Part shown: positions 22,670 through 34,640 of the stretch, piece after piece
Layout: each line of letters starts with the position of its first letter
How positions within the stretch are numbered: the first letter of the stretch is position 1
DNA from: Isoetes taiwanensis
Taxonomy: Eukaryota; Streptophyta; Lycopodiopsida; Isoetales; Isoetaceae
DNA length: 64,000 nucleotides
Direction of reading: 5' to 3'
NCBI GenBank assembly: GCA_021234155.1
Contig: JAJEKV010000049.1
Span: forward strand, 4,459,001-4,523,000
Notes under the pieces: generated by a model
Told to the model about the DNA's origin: nothing
Databases searched by the model: none
What the model saw: the letters and a program-made list of their open reading frames with translations, nothing else
Position numbers and translations under genes: made by a program

Positions 22670-24302
22670 TCCTCCTATATTATAAAATTATATTGAATGT
22701 CTGTTGTGTATGTAACCCTAAATCTAACGGTCTAGAATATTTTGCCCAAAACTTTTGACGGCCACGATATTGCCAGCTCGATGGCCAAGATTATATGGCT
22801 CAAGACCAAGATAAAAAACCCTACTCTGGCGATGGCGACCTCCTCTCCAGCTCTCGGTGCTGGCATTTCGCAAAACAAAATGGCTTCAAGGCGGCTATGG
22901 CTATGCCGTGCTATGTTAAAGGCGGCTGGGATTATGTCAGCTCAAGTTTGTAAAAAAAGAAATAGGTTTTTTTCTAGCATTAGCTATCCGCTATTCCTTT
23001 TCTGGAGCCGTTGCTTTGCAGAGAGCCACGAACTGGAGGAATTTTGGTGGAGGATGTTTGAATAGAAAATGTCTAGAAATTTTAGCATCGACAAAAACCT
23101 CAGCCAAGTCTGGCTATGACTTTTGCAACTGACGATTTTCTAGAAATTGCAGATGTCGCTCCAGTGACAGTATGGGCTTTTAAGATTGAGAGGTCTGGAT
23201 TTCGAACAATGAAATATGATGGTTCTGATGGATGGGAGCTTGCAATAGCTTAGAGGTGGATGGCAAGAACAACACAGGCATGTTTAGAGGATGCTATATC
23301 AGGAAATTCTAGATCAGTTGGGCATATAGATCAGTTGCAAATCAGAGAGACTGCCATATACCCTTACAAAACTATTTGGTTGAAGAAAAGGACAAGCATC
23401 TTCAGCAAGAATTTGTTTTCCAGTTTTCGATCTATTTCTTGCATGCTAAATGTGTTTTACACTGTTTTCAAAATTAAGATCTTTTAGCATAGTTGAATTT
23501 GCATATTGGAGCAAGATGAGACGTATTTTATTCTGGGTCTTGTTGTTCACATTTCCATTCTAACAGTATATTGTCTCTTTGCGTTTCAAAGGTGTGTGTA
23601 AAGATTTCAGATCCACTGATTCACTTTTATGCTTTGTTTTGTAACAAATTCAAGCCTTGCAATCATGTGTTATTCAGATCATACAGTTGATGCAGAGCTT
23701 AGGTCTGCAGCACGAGCTTTTTTTGAGGATGGAGGAATTCTTATAGACTCGAAAAGCAAAACAATCTCACTCACAAAAGTTCGTAAATTGTAAGGGTTGT
23801 GCATAGTGTGTAGAAAGATTACTGGCATGAAATTATATGTCCACATTATCTTCTCCCACATGTAGCTACTGCTTCGTAACTACTGTGAAAAGCATTATTC
23901 TGCTGTTGTCTTGCATTCTTGCACTGCGACTCGCATGAACACAACAACATCCCGATACCAGAGAACTTCAAATACTAGATCCGAGGAGAAAAGGTTGAAG
24001 GTTGTCCTAGGCTGGACAAAAGGGCAAAGATAGAAGAGGTTAGAAAGGATAGGAATGGCCAAGAAAGCGAAGCTCATGCAAGAAGAAGCCCCTCCTCCAC
24101 ATGAGATCAAGAATAGAAGCCATGGATACTGCTGAGAGATAGATAGGCTTTTCATTCATCTCAGCAGTTTTTTCTACAATGGTATAGGGTGGGTAGCCGC
24201 ACATCGCAGGCTACCCAAAAAATGAAAAACATAGGGAATATCCAGTTATAACGCCTGGACCCCAAATAAAATTATGTGCTATAGATGTTGGCTAGTGTAC
24301 CT

Positions 24303-24381
24303 GCCGAGAGATTATCGCCGGGATTAAAAAACCCCGCCCTTTCGGGTTTTCGAGGAAAAACCCTAGCGATAAAATCTCGGC
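24303..24381. repeat. Imperfect hairpin, 16-bp arms
   Basis: gccgagagattatcgc at 24303-24318 pairs with gcgataaaatctcggc at 24366-24381. The loop contains a second small inverted pair (ccccgcccttt, cgggtttt) and a Pro/Gly-rich GC stretch. It lies inside the probable Helitron; function unknown. Confidence 0.6.
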
Positions 24382-24518
24382 AAGGGGCTTGGACAACGCA
24401 GGGCTGCTAAACGTTCCCAAAAAAAAAACCACGCTCCACCGAGAATACCGAAGCCGTGCATCACCCCTGGACCTGCACATCACCAACAGAAAAACCAATA
24501 GAGAAAAAACTTCGAAAA

Positions 24519-24607
24519 GCGAGAGGCTGGTCACGCGTGCCACGCGACAAAAAACAACATTTACACCTCGAAAAAGCGAGGGGCTGGTCACGCGTGCCAC
24601 GCGACAA
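24519..24607. repeat. Two copies of a GC-rich motif (ctggtcacgcgtgccacgcg)
   Basis: The motif occurs at 24519-24549 and 24577-24607, about 58 bp apart, each preceded by a gcgag-g element. Four inverted copies of the same motif lie at 39125-39315, so this is a dispersed family rather than chance. Confidence 0.7.
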
Positions 24608-24758
24608 TTATAACAAATATGAATATATAAATAACAATTTTAAGGGGGGGAAGGGTGGGAGCCATGGATACTGCTGAGAGATGAGAAAGCGCCGATGAAA
24701 CGTCGATGAAGAACTCTGCAATAAGTAGCGATCCCCCAACCTGATGAACGGCCTAGAA

Positions 24759-24838
24759 ATGCATGCGATGCATGCATGCGACGCATGCAATGCATGCATG
24801 CTCGTCTCGTGCAAGAATGGCGATTCGCTACGCGAATC
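24759..24838. repeat. GCATGC palindrome cluster and an adjacent perfect hairpin
   Basis: 24759-24802 is built almost only of overlapping gcatgc and atgcat units. At 24820-24838 lies cgattcgc-tac-gcgaatcg, an 8-bp perfect stem with a 3-base loop. The RY-type CATGCA motif is a known seed-promoter element, but no promoter context is seen here. Confidence 0.65.
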
Positions 24839-25576
24839 GATGGCATTATATTGGAAGGTTGCTCTTCCCATTGAGCCTCTTTTATGCTGCTTGGAGTTCC
24901 TACTGTTTACACGAGATACTGTGCACAAGATTTCAAACCTTGATTATCAAGCTATAAATGGAAGTCCTTTCAATCCTTCAATGCCAAATTATGAATGGAA
25001 GCAATTGATGCTTCCATTTCTTACATGATGAGTTTGATTTATGTTTAGGAGATGCCAATATGGAACAAGAAGTATGTTACATTTATGCTGGGGAATGAAG
25101 AAGTACATACTAATACATGAGATGTTGCAAAAAAGTTTGCTGAAATGAAATGAAATGTAGAAGCCAGAATATACAACTTCATCTTTCCTATAGTTATTCT
25201 CATGCTTTATTGTTAAACAAGCTCATTTTTTGTAACCACCTTTGCATGCAGTTGAAATAAGATCTCAATTGTATTATGATATTGTACTCATTCTTAGACG
25301 TTTGCATGCAAATACGAAATAATGCATCAAGTGTGTAAGATATTGCACTTATTGTTAGATTTCAATTCTTTTGTAGTTATACAACAAAATATATACTTCC
25401 ACAAACTTTCCTTGAATGCGAACACACATACAATAACAAAAACAGAAAACAAACTTTCCTTGAATACAAAAACATATAGACTTATAAATGATGCCAACAC
25501 AATGACAATACTATGGTTTTGAAGGTGTTCATTGATAGTAATTGATTCATGAAACCTAAGTTATTTGGGATCAGTG

Positions 25577-25917
25577 GCAAGCTATTTTGAAAGTAGTCAG
25601 GACAATATAAGTTGCGAGTTGCGCATTTCGTGCTGTGAACGTGACTACTCGTGGACGGTCTGGGCGCTGGATGCCATGACGTCTCGCCCTAATAATGTGT
25701 ACCGGCGTGGGGAATGTCGAGCAAGAATTAACAGAAGAGAAAGAAAGACAAATAATCATGTTAAGCCTTGAAACAAGCCAATTATTCCTATGGTTAAAGT
25801 TAGAAAGGGGTTGCGAGAGTATGAATCAAAGCTATTTTGAAAAGAGTTAGCACAATATGAGTTGTGAGAGTATGAACCAAAGCTATTTTAAAAGTAGTTA
25901 GGACAATATGAGTTGTC
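25577..25917. repeat. Three copies of a roughly 45-50 bp repeat
   Basis: The block caaagctattttgaaaag followed by agttag-acaatatgagttg appears at about 25577-25618, 25826-25867 and 25876-25917. The last two are adjacent tandem copies and the first is about 250 bp upstream. Confidence 0.65.
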
Positions 25918-26293
25918 CCGGAGACACCGAACAACAAACATTGGTTTTGCAACACGTTGACGGCAAAGAGGCAGATGAAGAGATTGCAACATACATGGGT
26001 TGCAACATACATGTTCTGGGTTAAAGTTACAGACATACTCAGGCCTATCATTTACAGGTTCCTGACATTTATTGAACCCAAATATTGCCTTTACATTATG
26101 TATTCTAATGTAAAGTCCACAAGAAATAATAATGTAAAGACAAGAGAATTGTAGGCATTCCGCATCAAGGTCTCCATAACATAAAACACTATACAAATTT
26201 TGAAGCCCAAATTGCACACCATTAATGCTGTAAGAATCCACGTTGAACCCGATAAGTGCCTTATAGCCCAGCAACGCTCGGCACCATTACTAG

Positions 26294-27818
26294 TGTCAAG
26301 ATAGTTTGAAAGACAATTTGATAATAATGGGACACTTCGTGGTTGAGTTAACTGTCTTGGAGCGAAAATGTTATTTCTAAGACCAATACATTATATACAC
26401 ATAGTGTATATACATAGTATATACATAATTTCTCAGTAAATGGGCATCTCCATTTTCTTGTCTTTGTCTCTTTCCTTTTCTTGCTCTTCTTGGCCTTGCT
26501 CCTTGTCAATCCTCCTTGTCTACACCTTGTCTGCATCCACCTTGTCTGCTCCTTGTCTGTATGCTCCTTGTCAACTAGCTTCTTTCTCAATGCTAATAAT
26601 TCGAGAACATCCTCGTTGGACTGATCCAGACTCCCTACAAGCATGCAGCAGAATAGAAATATGTGTAGTTTGGTCGAAGTTGTTCACAACTTCTGGGAGT
26701 ATCGGTGGTGCCACTTTCACCCTTTTCATTCTTTGGGCACAACTTGACACAATCAATCTACAGATGCATGACTCCAGGGACGCGGCACCTCCTCTCAATT
26801 TCTTCTAGCATCTTTGACGCTACCTCCTTTCCCTACATGCAATCTGCATGCCAGGTGCATTAGGGCAACCAGAGGACTTCGAATTTTTTTTTCTGGATTT
26901 TCTCACCTGAGATGTTTTTTGTCTTTTGAGATCAGGCACCACTACGTCCATCGACTCTTCCTTTTCCGATTCTAAACTGGAGTCAATGACATCTTCTTGG
27001 CTTGGTGGACTTTCTGGCCTTTCCTCAGCTGCAACTATGGGTAGCTCCTTCGTAGTGTTGTTTATGATTGTGAGCAAGTTCTGAAAAAGGTAAATAAGCT
27101 TAAAAATTCTTTATAAAGATATGGAGAACCCACAGACAGAAATATGACCACTTTAGCTTTCATGTGTGATTCGACGAACACCACCAAAATTGACTTGCTA
27201 GATATCAATGACATTCATATCTAATCACATTCTTCTATCTTCTTTATTCTAACATCTAGTTGTTTGTCCAACTATTTCCTTTTCTTTTCCTAGATGCTAC
27301 CTTCCGAAATCTTAAGAGATATAATATTGATCTAATTCTTCTCTTATTTCATCAGTTATTCTTTCAGATTTTTAAGAACTAGCCCATAACCTTGATCAAA
27401 GCATATCTTATTATCTTATTACTAGTCTAGAAAATAGTCAACTTCTATTTTGTACGAGAACGGCAGTTGGTCTGCCATTCTGGCATATACAAGAGACCTC
27501 CTCCGGCTACTACGGATCCAGGCCCATTGTATGGTGCCCAAATAGCATCCCAAATGCTATTCCCCTAGACATCCTAATTGAATGGGCACGTTTTAGGGGA
27601 TCATTATAGGGTGCAGTGACCTTGAGGTGGTATGGGGACAATATTTCGTATTTTTTATTTCATGAAAAACCTATCATAAATCAATGGCATTATAAAAGCT
27701 ACTAGGCCGCAAAAGCATTTATGCTTCAGAAGATTATGGTAAAGCAGGCAGGTCTGGCAACTTCTACCTCCTCCACTTCTCGCTCCTCTGATCCTCGATC
27801 AAGCACCCTAAATCTGCC
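26294..27818. other. Intergenic DNA with one small basic ORF and a CCTTGTC repeat
   Basis: 26480-26580 contains several imperfect CTCCTTGTC units, low-complexity sequence that produces spurious Lys/Asp-rich ORFs on the minus strand. A minus-strand ORF at 26820-27077 (85 codons) is acidic then basic (PPSQEDVIDSS, RKSRKKNSKSS); it could be the tail of a nuclear protein but is too short to assign. Nothing else is seen. Confidence 0.35.
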
Positions 27819-28560
27819 TTCCTTTTCCTTGAAATCGGCTATTCTTAGGGTTTACGTGCCAAGCCGGTTTTTTTTTTTTTTTTGGACGTCACTTTTTAAC
27901 CCCTTTTTTTTATGCCAATTTTTAGCCCTAAGATTGGATCATGAAATCTCGGCCGTCTAATTTAGGACGTGGTCCATTACTTTATGGATTGTTTCCCAGT
28001 GAGCATCTCAAGCAACACAATGCCAAAACTGTATGTCACTTTTTGTTGTTAAATGCCCTAGAAAATTGCACCCAAATTTAGTTCAGTCTTCTATGAGAAT
28101 TCTAAGAATCCTAATGTCATGAAGCAAGAAACTAAGACAAACTTGAAGTCACAAAATTGCTTAGTCTGCTCATAAATACAGTCTTGACACCGTGAATCTT
28201 GAGTGAAATCATTGCCGCAACTTTTTTTTGTGTCTAAGATGAGTATAATCATCCCCTATTTGAGGACTCTGTAACGGCACATTGATTCAAAGTAAAATCA
28301 TGCATCTCATCATATTTGAGATCATTATTAGCTATGTAACTTGTGTATGATCAAGAGGGGTCTCTTCAGCAAAATTAAACTTGGCTTTTTTTACCTCTAT
28401 CTTCCTTTTCCTTGAAATCGGCTATTCTTAGGGTTTGCGTGCCCTTTTTTTATTTTTTGAATGTCATTTTTTAGCCCTTTTTTTTACGCCACTTTTTAGC
28501 CCTAAGATTGGATCATGAAATCTCGGTCGTTTAATTTAGGGCGTGGTCCATTACTTGCAC
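27819..28560. repeat. Two direct copies of a roughly 160-bp block
   Basis: 27819-27983 and 28399-28560 share ccttgaaatcggctattctt, a T-rich run, tttttagccctaagattgga and atcatgaaatctcgg, then a gtggtccattact end. They are about 580 bp apart and diverged mainly in the T tracts. The wording (agggttt, tttttagccctaagattgg) resembles Helitron 5' regions in this window, but no end motif could be confirmed. Confidence 0.65.
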
Positions 28561-28659
28561 TAAAACATTATAATATAGGATGCTAAACAAAAACCATAGC
28601 ATAATAAAAACTGGCCTCCAACAGTTTAGGATAGTTTTAACACATCATTACTAAATTCA

Positions 28660-28875
28660 AAAACCACTACTATATGTATGAGATTATCTTACAGCCCATA
28701 GTTAGTGAACAAACCACTATAGCATTGAAAAGAGCCATTGATAACCATAACACAAACCACTATTAGTCTTTATAAACCATGTTAAAAAAAACCACTATAA
28801 CATTGAGAACCACAATTGATAACCATGTCAAGAACCACTATTAGTCCTAAACCACTATAGCATGTGGTTTTCTTC
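28660..28875. repeat. Tandem aaccactat-type repeats
   Basis: At least five copies of aaccactat(a/t)a(g/a)c or aaccactattagtc alternate with ttgataaccat, giving an irregular 70-85 bp period. It may be the subterminal region of a small DNA element. No gene is present. Confidence 0.55.
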
Positions 28876-29109
28876 TATCAAATAAATTCATGCATAAAGA
28901 AACATATATAGCATGGTTTTTAGATGATTTGATACTAGTTAAACATAGTAGTCCATTTTTGGAGGGCTTGTGATTTATGCATCTCCAGATCTCATTGAAC
29001 TAATTAAAGCATCTTCTAATTTATCCAAATTGCTGAAATAAATTGTTCACAGTCTTTCTAGAAGAGAGACAGGACCCAGGACTTGATGATATATTTGTTA
29101 AATCTCTTT

Positions 29110-29930
29110 TCATATCTAGCATATTAACAGGGGGTTCCCTTTTTTTGGTCTCCAACATGGGTTTGCTATGATTTGGTTGATGTATCCGTTTGACTGTACT
29201 AAGTAGTATTTTTAGAGTGCATCATTCCTAGCCATTGATTTTGAGAGAAAAGGCCAATCTGCAGACATCTAGAGTAGCCTCATCATTCACTTATATTTGT
29301 TCTTTTTGGGTTGCCTGAAGGGCAATCCCTTTGCACGGTTGTGATGTGTGGACGAAGCCGACGGTCAGAGATAAGCAAACCAACAAAAACGCAATAACTT
29401 CTAAAACGAGCTCTATGGAACATGAGTGATACTGTTAGAGTGCATGAGAGGAAAGGAGCACATGCAGATGATGGGCAAAAGAATTTAGAATGAAGAAGGA
29501 AGTCGATGATTCGATGCAGGCAATAACGGAAACCACGCACAAGGTAAGAGAATTTGAAATGTGCGGTGAAGACTCTGTAGAAAATGAATCGACATGGATG
29601 AGTGCATTCATAAGTCTAGCAAAATAATATGGTAGTTTTTAGCTGAGTAGTGAATAGTTATATTACAAGAATGAATGCAGAAAAGAGTTTGTAAAATCAG
29701 ATTGAAGTAATCGAAGAAAAGCAAAAGAGGAGCTGTTGAATAGAGTAAAAGTAGAAAGTGTAGAATATCTAGCATAATCACAGGGGGTCTTTTTTGTGTT
29801 TTTGTACGATATTCACAAAGGTTTTCCTATGATTTTATTGCCGTATTCATCCAGGTGTACTGAACAGTATTTCTAGAGTGCCGCTTATCTTGGCCATTCA
29901 TTTTTTTTGAGAAGCAGCATCGTATGGTCA
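29110..29930. repeat. Diverged direct repeat of about 130 bp, 650 bp apart
   Basis: 29116-29260 and 29768-29915 both begin ctagcata-t-acaggggg and share the order tatgatttt-ttg, a gt-tactgaacagtattt-like segment and ttagagtgc, then ttggccattgattttgaga-like ends. These could be the long terminal repeats of a small degraded element, but no TG/CA ends or primer site could be placed. Confidence 0.4.
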
Positions 29931-32900
29931 CGATTAAAGTTATAATGTTTTTTTTATTAGGTTTTTTTAAGAAGAGCTCGAATTGGGCATGCACGCGATC
30001 GAACCCTTGTATTTAGGGTTTCTGCTTTCTTTGTTTGCCTTGTGCTCTTCAAGAATCGCGGATGCGTGTTAAGTTAGGGTACACTTCTACTGCTCCAAAA
30101 CTTGGATTTTTCTCACGGATGTAGATAAGGGCCCCAATATCTTGTTCTCTACGCCTCGTGAGCTCGCAAAACAAGTTTCTCCCAAGTTTCTAAGGGTTTT
30201 TTCCATGGAAGGCTCCTCGCCAAGAAATCCTTCCTCCTCACTCGAACCAATTTAGCAATTTCGAACCGTGTATTCCGGTGAGCCTTCAACTTAGGGTTCC
30301 GGATTTGTCATCTGCTTAATGGCAAAGCAACACCAAAGCAAGTGGCGAGAATGGCAAAAAAAACGCCGACCGAAGGTCTTTATCGAGAAACCCTTTGTAT
30401 CCGGTTTCTAGGCATCCTGTGCAAGTCGCTTTTTGTATTTTAATCCAGAAACGCCTTTTAGGTCTAGCATCCATTTCGTTTTTCAAATCTCTTCTTCCTA
30501 TCTGCATCAGTAACATAATGCTAGATATTATAAAACACAGCCAGTAAAACAATGTGTATAATATATTCTTATTGTGCGTGCAAACATCACACCTACAATT
30601 GCCACAAACAAGCCGATCGTTTATGCCATGAGAAAACAAGCATGTCGGATATGCTTAGTTGCAGATTTGGTTATTTAGGGCGCCCAAAAAGCCCCTGGGC
30701 CCGCATTTCGGCATGTCAATATACTTGTTGGTGACAGCTCAGTCAATAAAAACAGGGCAAAAAAGGCCTTTCGAATCTGTTTGCATTTTTGGCACAAAAG
30801 TCGGCATTATTGAGGATTAGTTTTTCCAGCTAATGATCAAATCTATATAATCGAAGATATAGGTTTTTATGTGTATATGGGGATTGGCTCAAGCGAAACG
30901 AATGTAAGAAGGCGCCAGTAATTATTCTTATATGAGGCCACCAATATAACCAACACCTTGGCCTCCTCTTTCTTCATGCTATGGCAATCCTCATGAGGCA
31001 TACCATGCTCTTCCATCTCCTTAACAACCGGCCCTCAAGTTTAAAGGTCGAGATCAAATCTCACCGTTATTGCAAGAGTGTTACCCACCAAGTAACACAC
31101 TAAAAATGGCTTTAATTTTGTTGGTACCATCTGATTTAAATTTGCATGTAGCAAAGCAGAGGCGGCAGCAAAGACTCCAAGCACGCGATATCCGTGTTCT
31201 ACGCCGAAAATTGTGTAGCACAAACCTTCTGCAGACAAATTTGAAGCACCAAACAGGGATGATGCAAGGTTCGATGCAAGCTTAGGGTGCAAGGCTCAAG
31301 GTTGAGACCATCTTTGCCATAGGCCGATTGGATTTTGTGGATAATGTGTAATAGTCATAATACTGCCGCTAGAATTTCTATGGATCCAAGAAATAATGCA
31401 GGAAAGTGAGAAGGCAGAAATTAAGACATGATTTGGGAGTGCATGCTCAAAAGAATCACAACTATGGACGCTGGAACATATGCTTAGGATCAAACTTGTG
31501 GTATTTCTTCATGGTTAAACACTTGCCAATGTTTTCCTCCTTAAACATTTTGTTACATTGTAGCTCATATTTCATATTGATGTTGCATAAATTGGGTTTC
31601 GAGTTCCATGCAATGACTTCATTTCTATAATTTATACATTCATGATTTGTTCAACTACGACATCAAAGATTCTTAGGCCATCAAAGTTTAACTATGTTTT
31701 CTTCTTTCAGGACCCGAATGTTGTTTTATATTGTTATGTTTTCTTCTCTTATGGCCCGAAGGGCCCAAAAATTTTTTTTTCTTATATACATATAACAACC
31801 ACCACATAAATACCATTAACATTAATGAGCACAAACCATTACATTTAAGATGTTAAAATTAAAATCCCCCTTAGACCCCCTTTGGTTTGGGTGCATATTC
31901 ACACGGGGGGGTCACGTAGGGCAGCGAGAGCCTTCGGATGGGCATATATGCCTTATATTCCTTGATGTGGACCGTAGATAGCGTTCCTCGTTTGTGGGGT
32001 ATCCTTGTATGAATTTTTGTATACTGTATACTTAGGTGTGCAAAATACTATAAGATTTCAGTTAATGTAGGAATAAATGTAGGAATGAAGAAGAAATATG
32101 TAGATGTGTGAGTATAGAGATGCAACTTATGTTACAGGGAGGAATCCATGTGCAGGATACCAAGTACAACAAAGATGGCAACTGGGGAAGTGCATATAAT
32201 ATTGGGACCGATGTTTGCAGGGAAGAAACATCATTGATAGAGAAGGTAGAAGTGTTAAATAGTTAATATGTGTGATAAATTATAGGAGAGTTGTAATGGT
32301 GAAATCTGAGAATGATATGAGGTATGGTATAGAAGCAGTGGTCTCACATAATGGACGAGAAAGAAGGCGTATAAGTGTTTTGAATTTGAGTGACATGAAA
32401 GAGAAGTTTGCAAGACAATACAAAGAAGTAAGAAATTAAAAAAAATGATAAGGGATGAAGCAAAACTGAACATATGAAATGAAAATGGTTTGGAGGTGGA
32501 AGTAATTGGAATAGACGAAGCACAGTTCTTCAATGACCTTGTGGGCCCCTTGTGGGATTGCAGCCGAGAATGATAACAAGATTGTATTCGTTGCTAGGAT
32601 GGATGGAGACTTTCAGCAGTAGCATATTATAATTGAGCATCAAAGAATAAATGTTGAAAGTTCACAAAATTGAGTGGGTAGACGCAGTTTGGGAGTGTGA
32701 TGGAACTTATCCTATTAGCCGATACAGTAGTAAAATTATGTGCAGTGTGTGATGTATGCACAAATCCAGCACATTTCACTGCAAGGAGAAGTAGAGCTTG
32801 CTCTTCCATGCTGCCATAGTATGGCAGCATATGCCAAACCAAAAGAATAGGCTGGTCCCCCAGCCCCTTCTTGTTATTTGATAATCAGGATAGAACTCCA

Positions 32901-33576
32901 GCTAATTGTCAATGTGAAGGTATGTTTGGCAATTCAATGGACCTGCAATGGATTGAAGACAAGTAGTAATGGTAAATTTCAGTATGATGTGAATGTGAAC
33001 ATGGAGGTGATTTACAAATGAACCTGCATGACAAATGGGATCATTAGCAAAGAATGTGAGCTGCTGGATGGACATGTGACAGGAGTTTAATGGATTTGGT
33101 AGAGATTTGGAGTGTTTTATGTGGAACAAGGGTACCTCTTGAGCAGATGCGTATGGAGTGTATGCACTTGCATATGACAAAAAATCTGTTAGCACAAATG
33201 AGTTGTTGTTGTGGTAGGAATGGCAGCAACTATGGATATGATGATGAATGACGAGAAGTGAATGAGTAATGGAATGAATGACTGCAAATCCAGATGCTCC
33301 TGCATGGAATTCATGGCTTTAACAATATTAGTACTTGATTTGAACCTTGACTGGATCGAGACATGTACAAATCTTCTACTCTTGCATCACTGGTTTGAAT
33401 TAAATAGACTAATTAATACCAATGCTAAATTTTGGAAACAAAAGCCACCAAAGCACTCTTGAATTGTTTTTTGTCTTTTTCTTTTTATTTTTCTTTTTTA
33501 CTTTTCTGCATATTAGTCAATTAAAGCAAATATATTGCAAGGTTCCCTTTGAGCAACACGAAAAGTAAGACAAAAG
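29931..33576. other. No gene recognised
   Basis: 3.6 kb of AT-rich sequence. Short open frames occur on both strands (30316-30639, 31041-31292 and 32902-33195 minus, for instance) without recognisable domains, and no run of consistent splice sites was found. A small GC hairpin ggcccgaagggccc is at about 31752-31766, next to a T run. Confidence 0.4.
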
Positions 33577-34640
33577 ATATTTATTACTTTGTTTAATGTC
33601 CATACTAGACTAATCTTGTAAAGACTAGCTAGCTTATCCCACTGCCTTGCGGCAGCCAAAGTGGAGGACACGTATAGGCTTTTAAGTTCTACCACGTCGG
33701 GGATCATCATCATATAACCCCAGTAACCAACTCCCAAAGATAAATATACATTGGCAAGATTTGAACCCATGATCAAATGCACATTTATTTTGGCATTACT
33801 AGGCCTATACCAACTCACCACACATCCGTTGGGCAAAACTTTTGCCTTACATGCATACTTTGTAGGTAGGATATAATCCCGCCTTAGGAAGTCTAGGTCC
33901 TAGGGGCATGGCTTTTTTAGCCTCACCATCCTAGTGCCACCTACCATAGTCCCATTGTTTTTTTATTACTTTGTTTAAGGTCCATACTAGACTAGTCTTG
34001 TAAAGAAGCCAAAGTGGAGGAGGCGTATAGGCTTTTAAGTTCTACCATGGGGATCATCATCATATAACCCCAGTAACCAACTCCCAAAGATAAACATACA
34101 TTGGCAAGGTTTGAACCCATGACCAAATGCACATTTATTTTGGCATTACTAGGCCTATACCAACTCACCACACATCCGTTGGGCAAAACTTTTGCGTTAC
34201 ATGCACACTTTGTAGGCAGGATATAATCCCGCCTTAGGAAGTCTAGGTCCTAGGGGCATGGCTTTTTTAGCCTCATCATCCTAGTGCCACCTACCATAGT
34301 CCCATTGTTTTTTTATTACTTTGTTTAAGGTCCATACTAGACTAATCTTGTAAAGACTAGCTAGCTTATCCCACTGCCTTGTGGCAACCAAAGTGGAGGA
34401 CACATATAGGCTTTTAAGTTCTACCACGTCGGGGATCATCATCGTATAACCCCAGTAACCAACTCCCAAAGATAAACATACATTGGCAAGGTTTGAACCC
34501 ATGACTAAATGCACATTTATTTTGGCATTACTAGGCCTATACCATCTCACCACACATCCGTTGGGCAAAACTTTTGCCTTACATGCACACTTTGTAGGCA
34601 GGATATAATCCCGCCTTAGGAAGTCAAGATGTAAGACGAG
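33577..34640 (-). repeat. Three-copy tandem array of a tRNA-derived SINE-like unit
   Basis: Units start near 33577, 33963 and 34312 (ttattactttgtttaa). Read on the minus strand each unit has a box A-like tggtgagttggtata and, about 45 bases later, a box B-like gggttcaaacc, the split Pol III promoter of tRNA-derived SINEs, followed by a unit body. The middle copy lacks about 40 bp between cttgtaaag and gccaaagtgg. The ORFs of 64-107 codons reported by any frame scan here (starting MPNGCVV) are by-products of the repeat. The same unit forms the larger array at 57728-61302. Confidence 0.8.

Larger units (their letters stand above)
22670..26293 (+). mobile_element. Probable non-autonomous Helitron, about 3.6 kb
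   Basis: The proposed 5' end (A then TCCTCCTATATTATAAAATT) resembles the 5' end at 53557 (TCCTTTATTATAAAG), and both continue with a TGT-TGTGTATG-like stretch, CCCTAAA and TTTTGACGGCC or TTTCGACGGCC. The 3' end is the hairpin GCCCAGCaacGCTCGGC (26266-26282) followed by ACCATTACTAG and T. No Rep-helicase is encoded, so it would depend on an autonomous relative. It contains non-repetitive patches that look like captured exons: 23140-23260, open for about 40 codons after an acceptor-like aattgcag, and 25600-25745. Neither is recognised. Boundaries are inferred from family rules and internal comparison. Confidence 0.6.

Noticed and set aside
22742..23065. Plus-strand ORF of 107 codons at the Helitron 5' end
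   Set aside because: It begins in the conserved Helitron 5' sequence (CCCAAAACTTTTGACGGCC) rather than in gene-like sequence, and no domain is visible.
29110..29930. LTR retrotransposon with 130-bp LTRs
   Set aside because: The repeats are too diverged and lack TG/CA ends, a primer-binding site, a purine tract and a target duplication.
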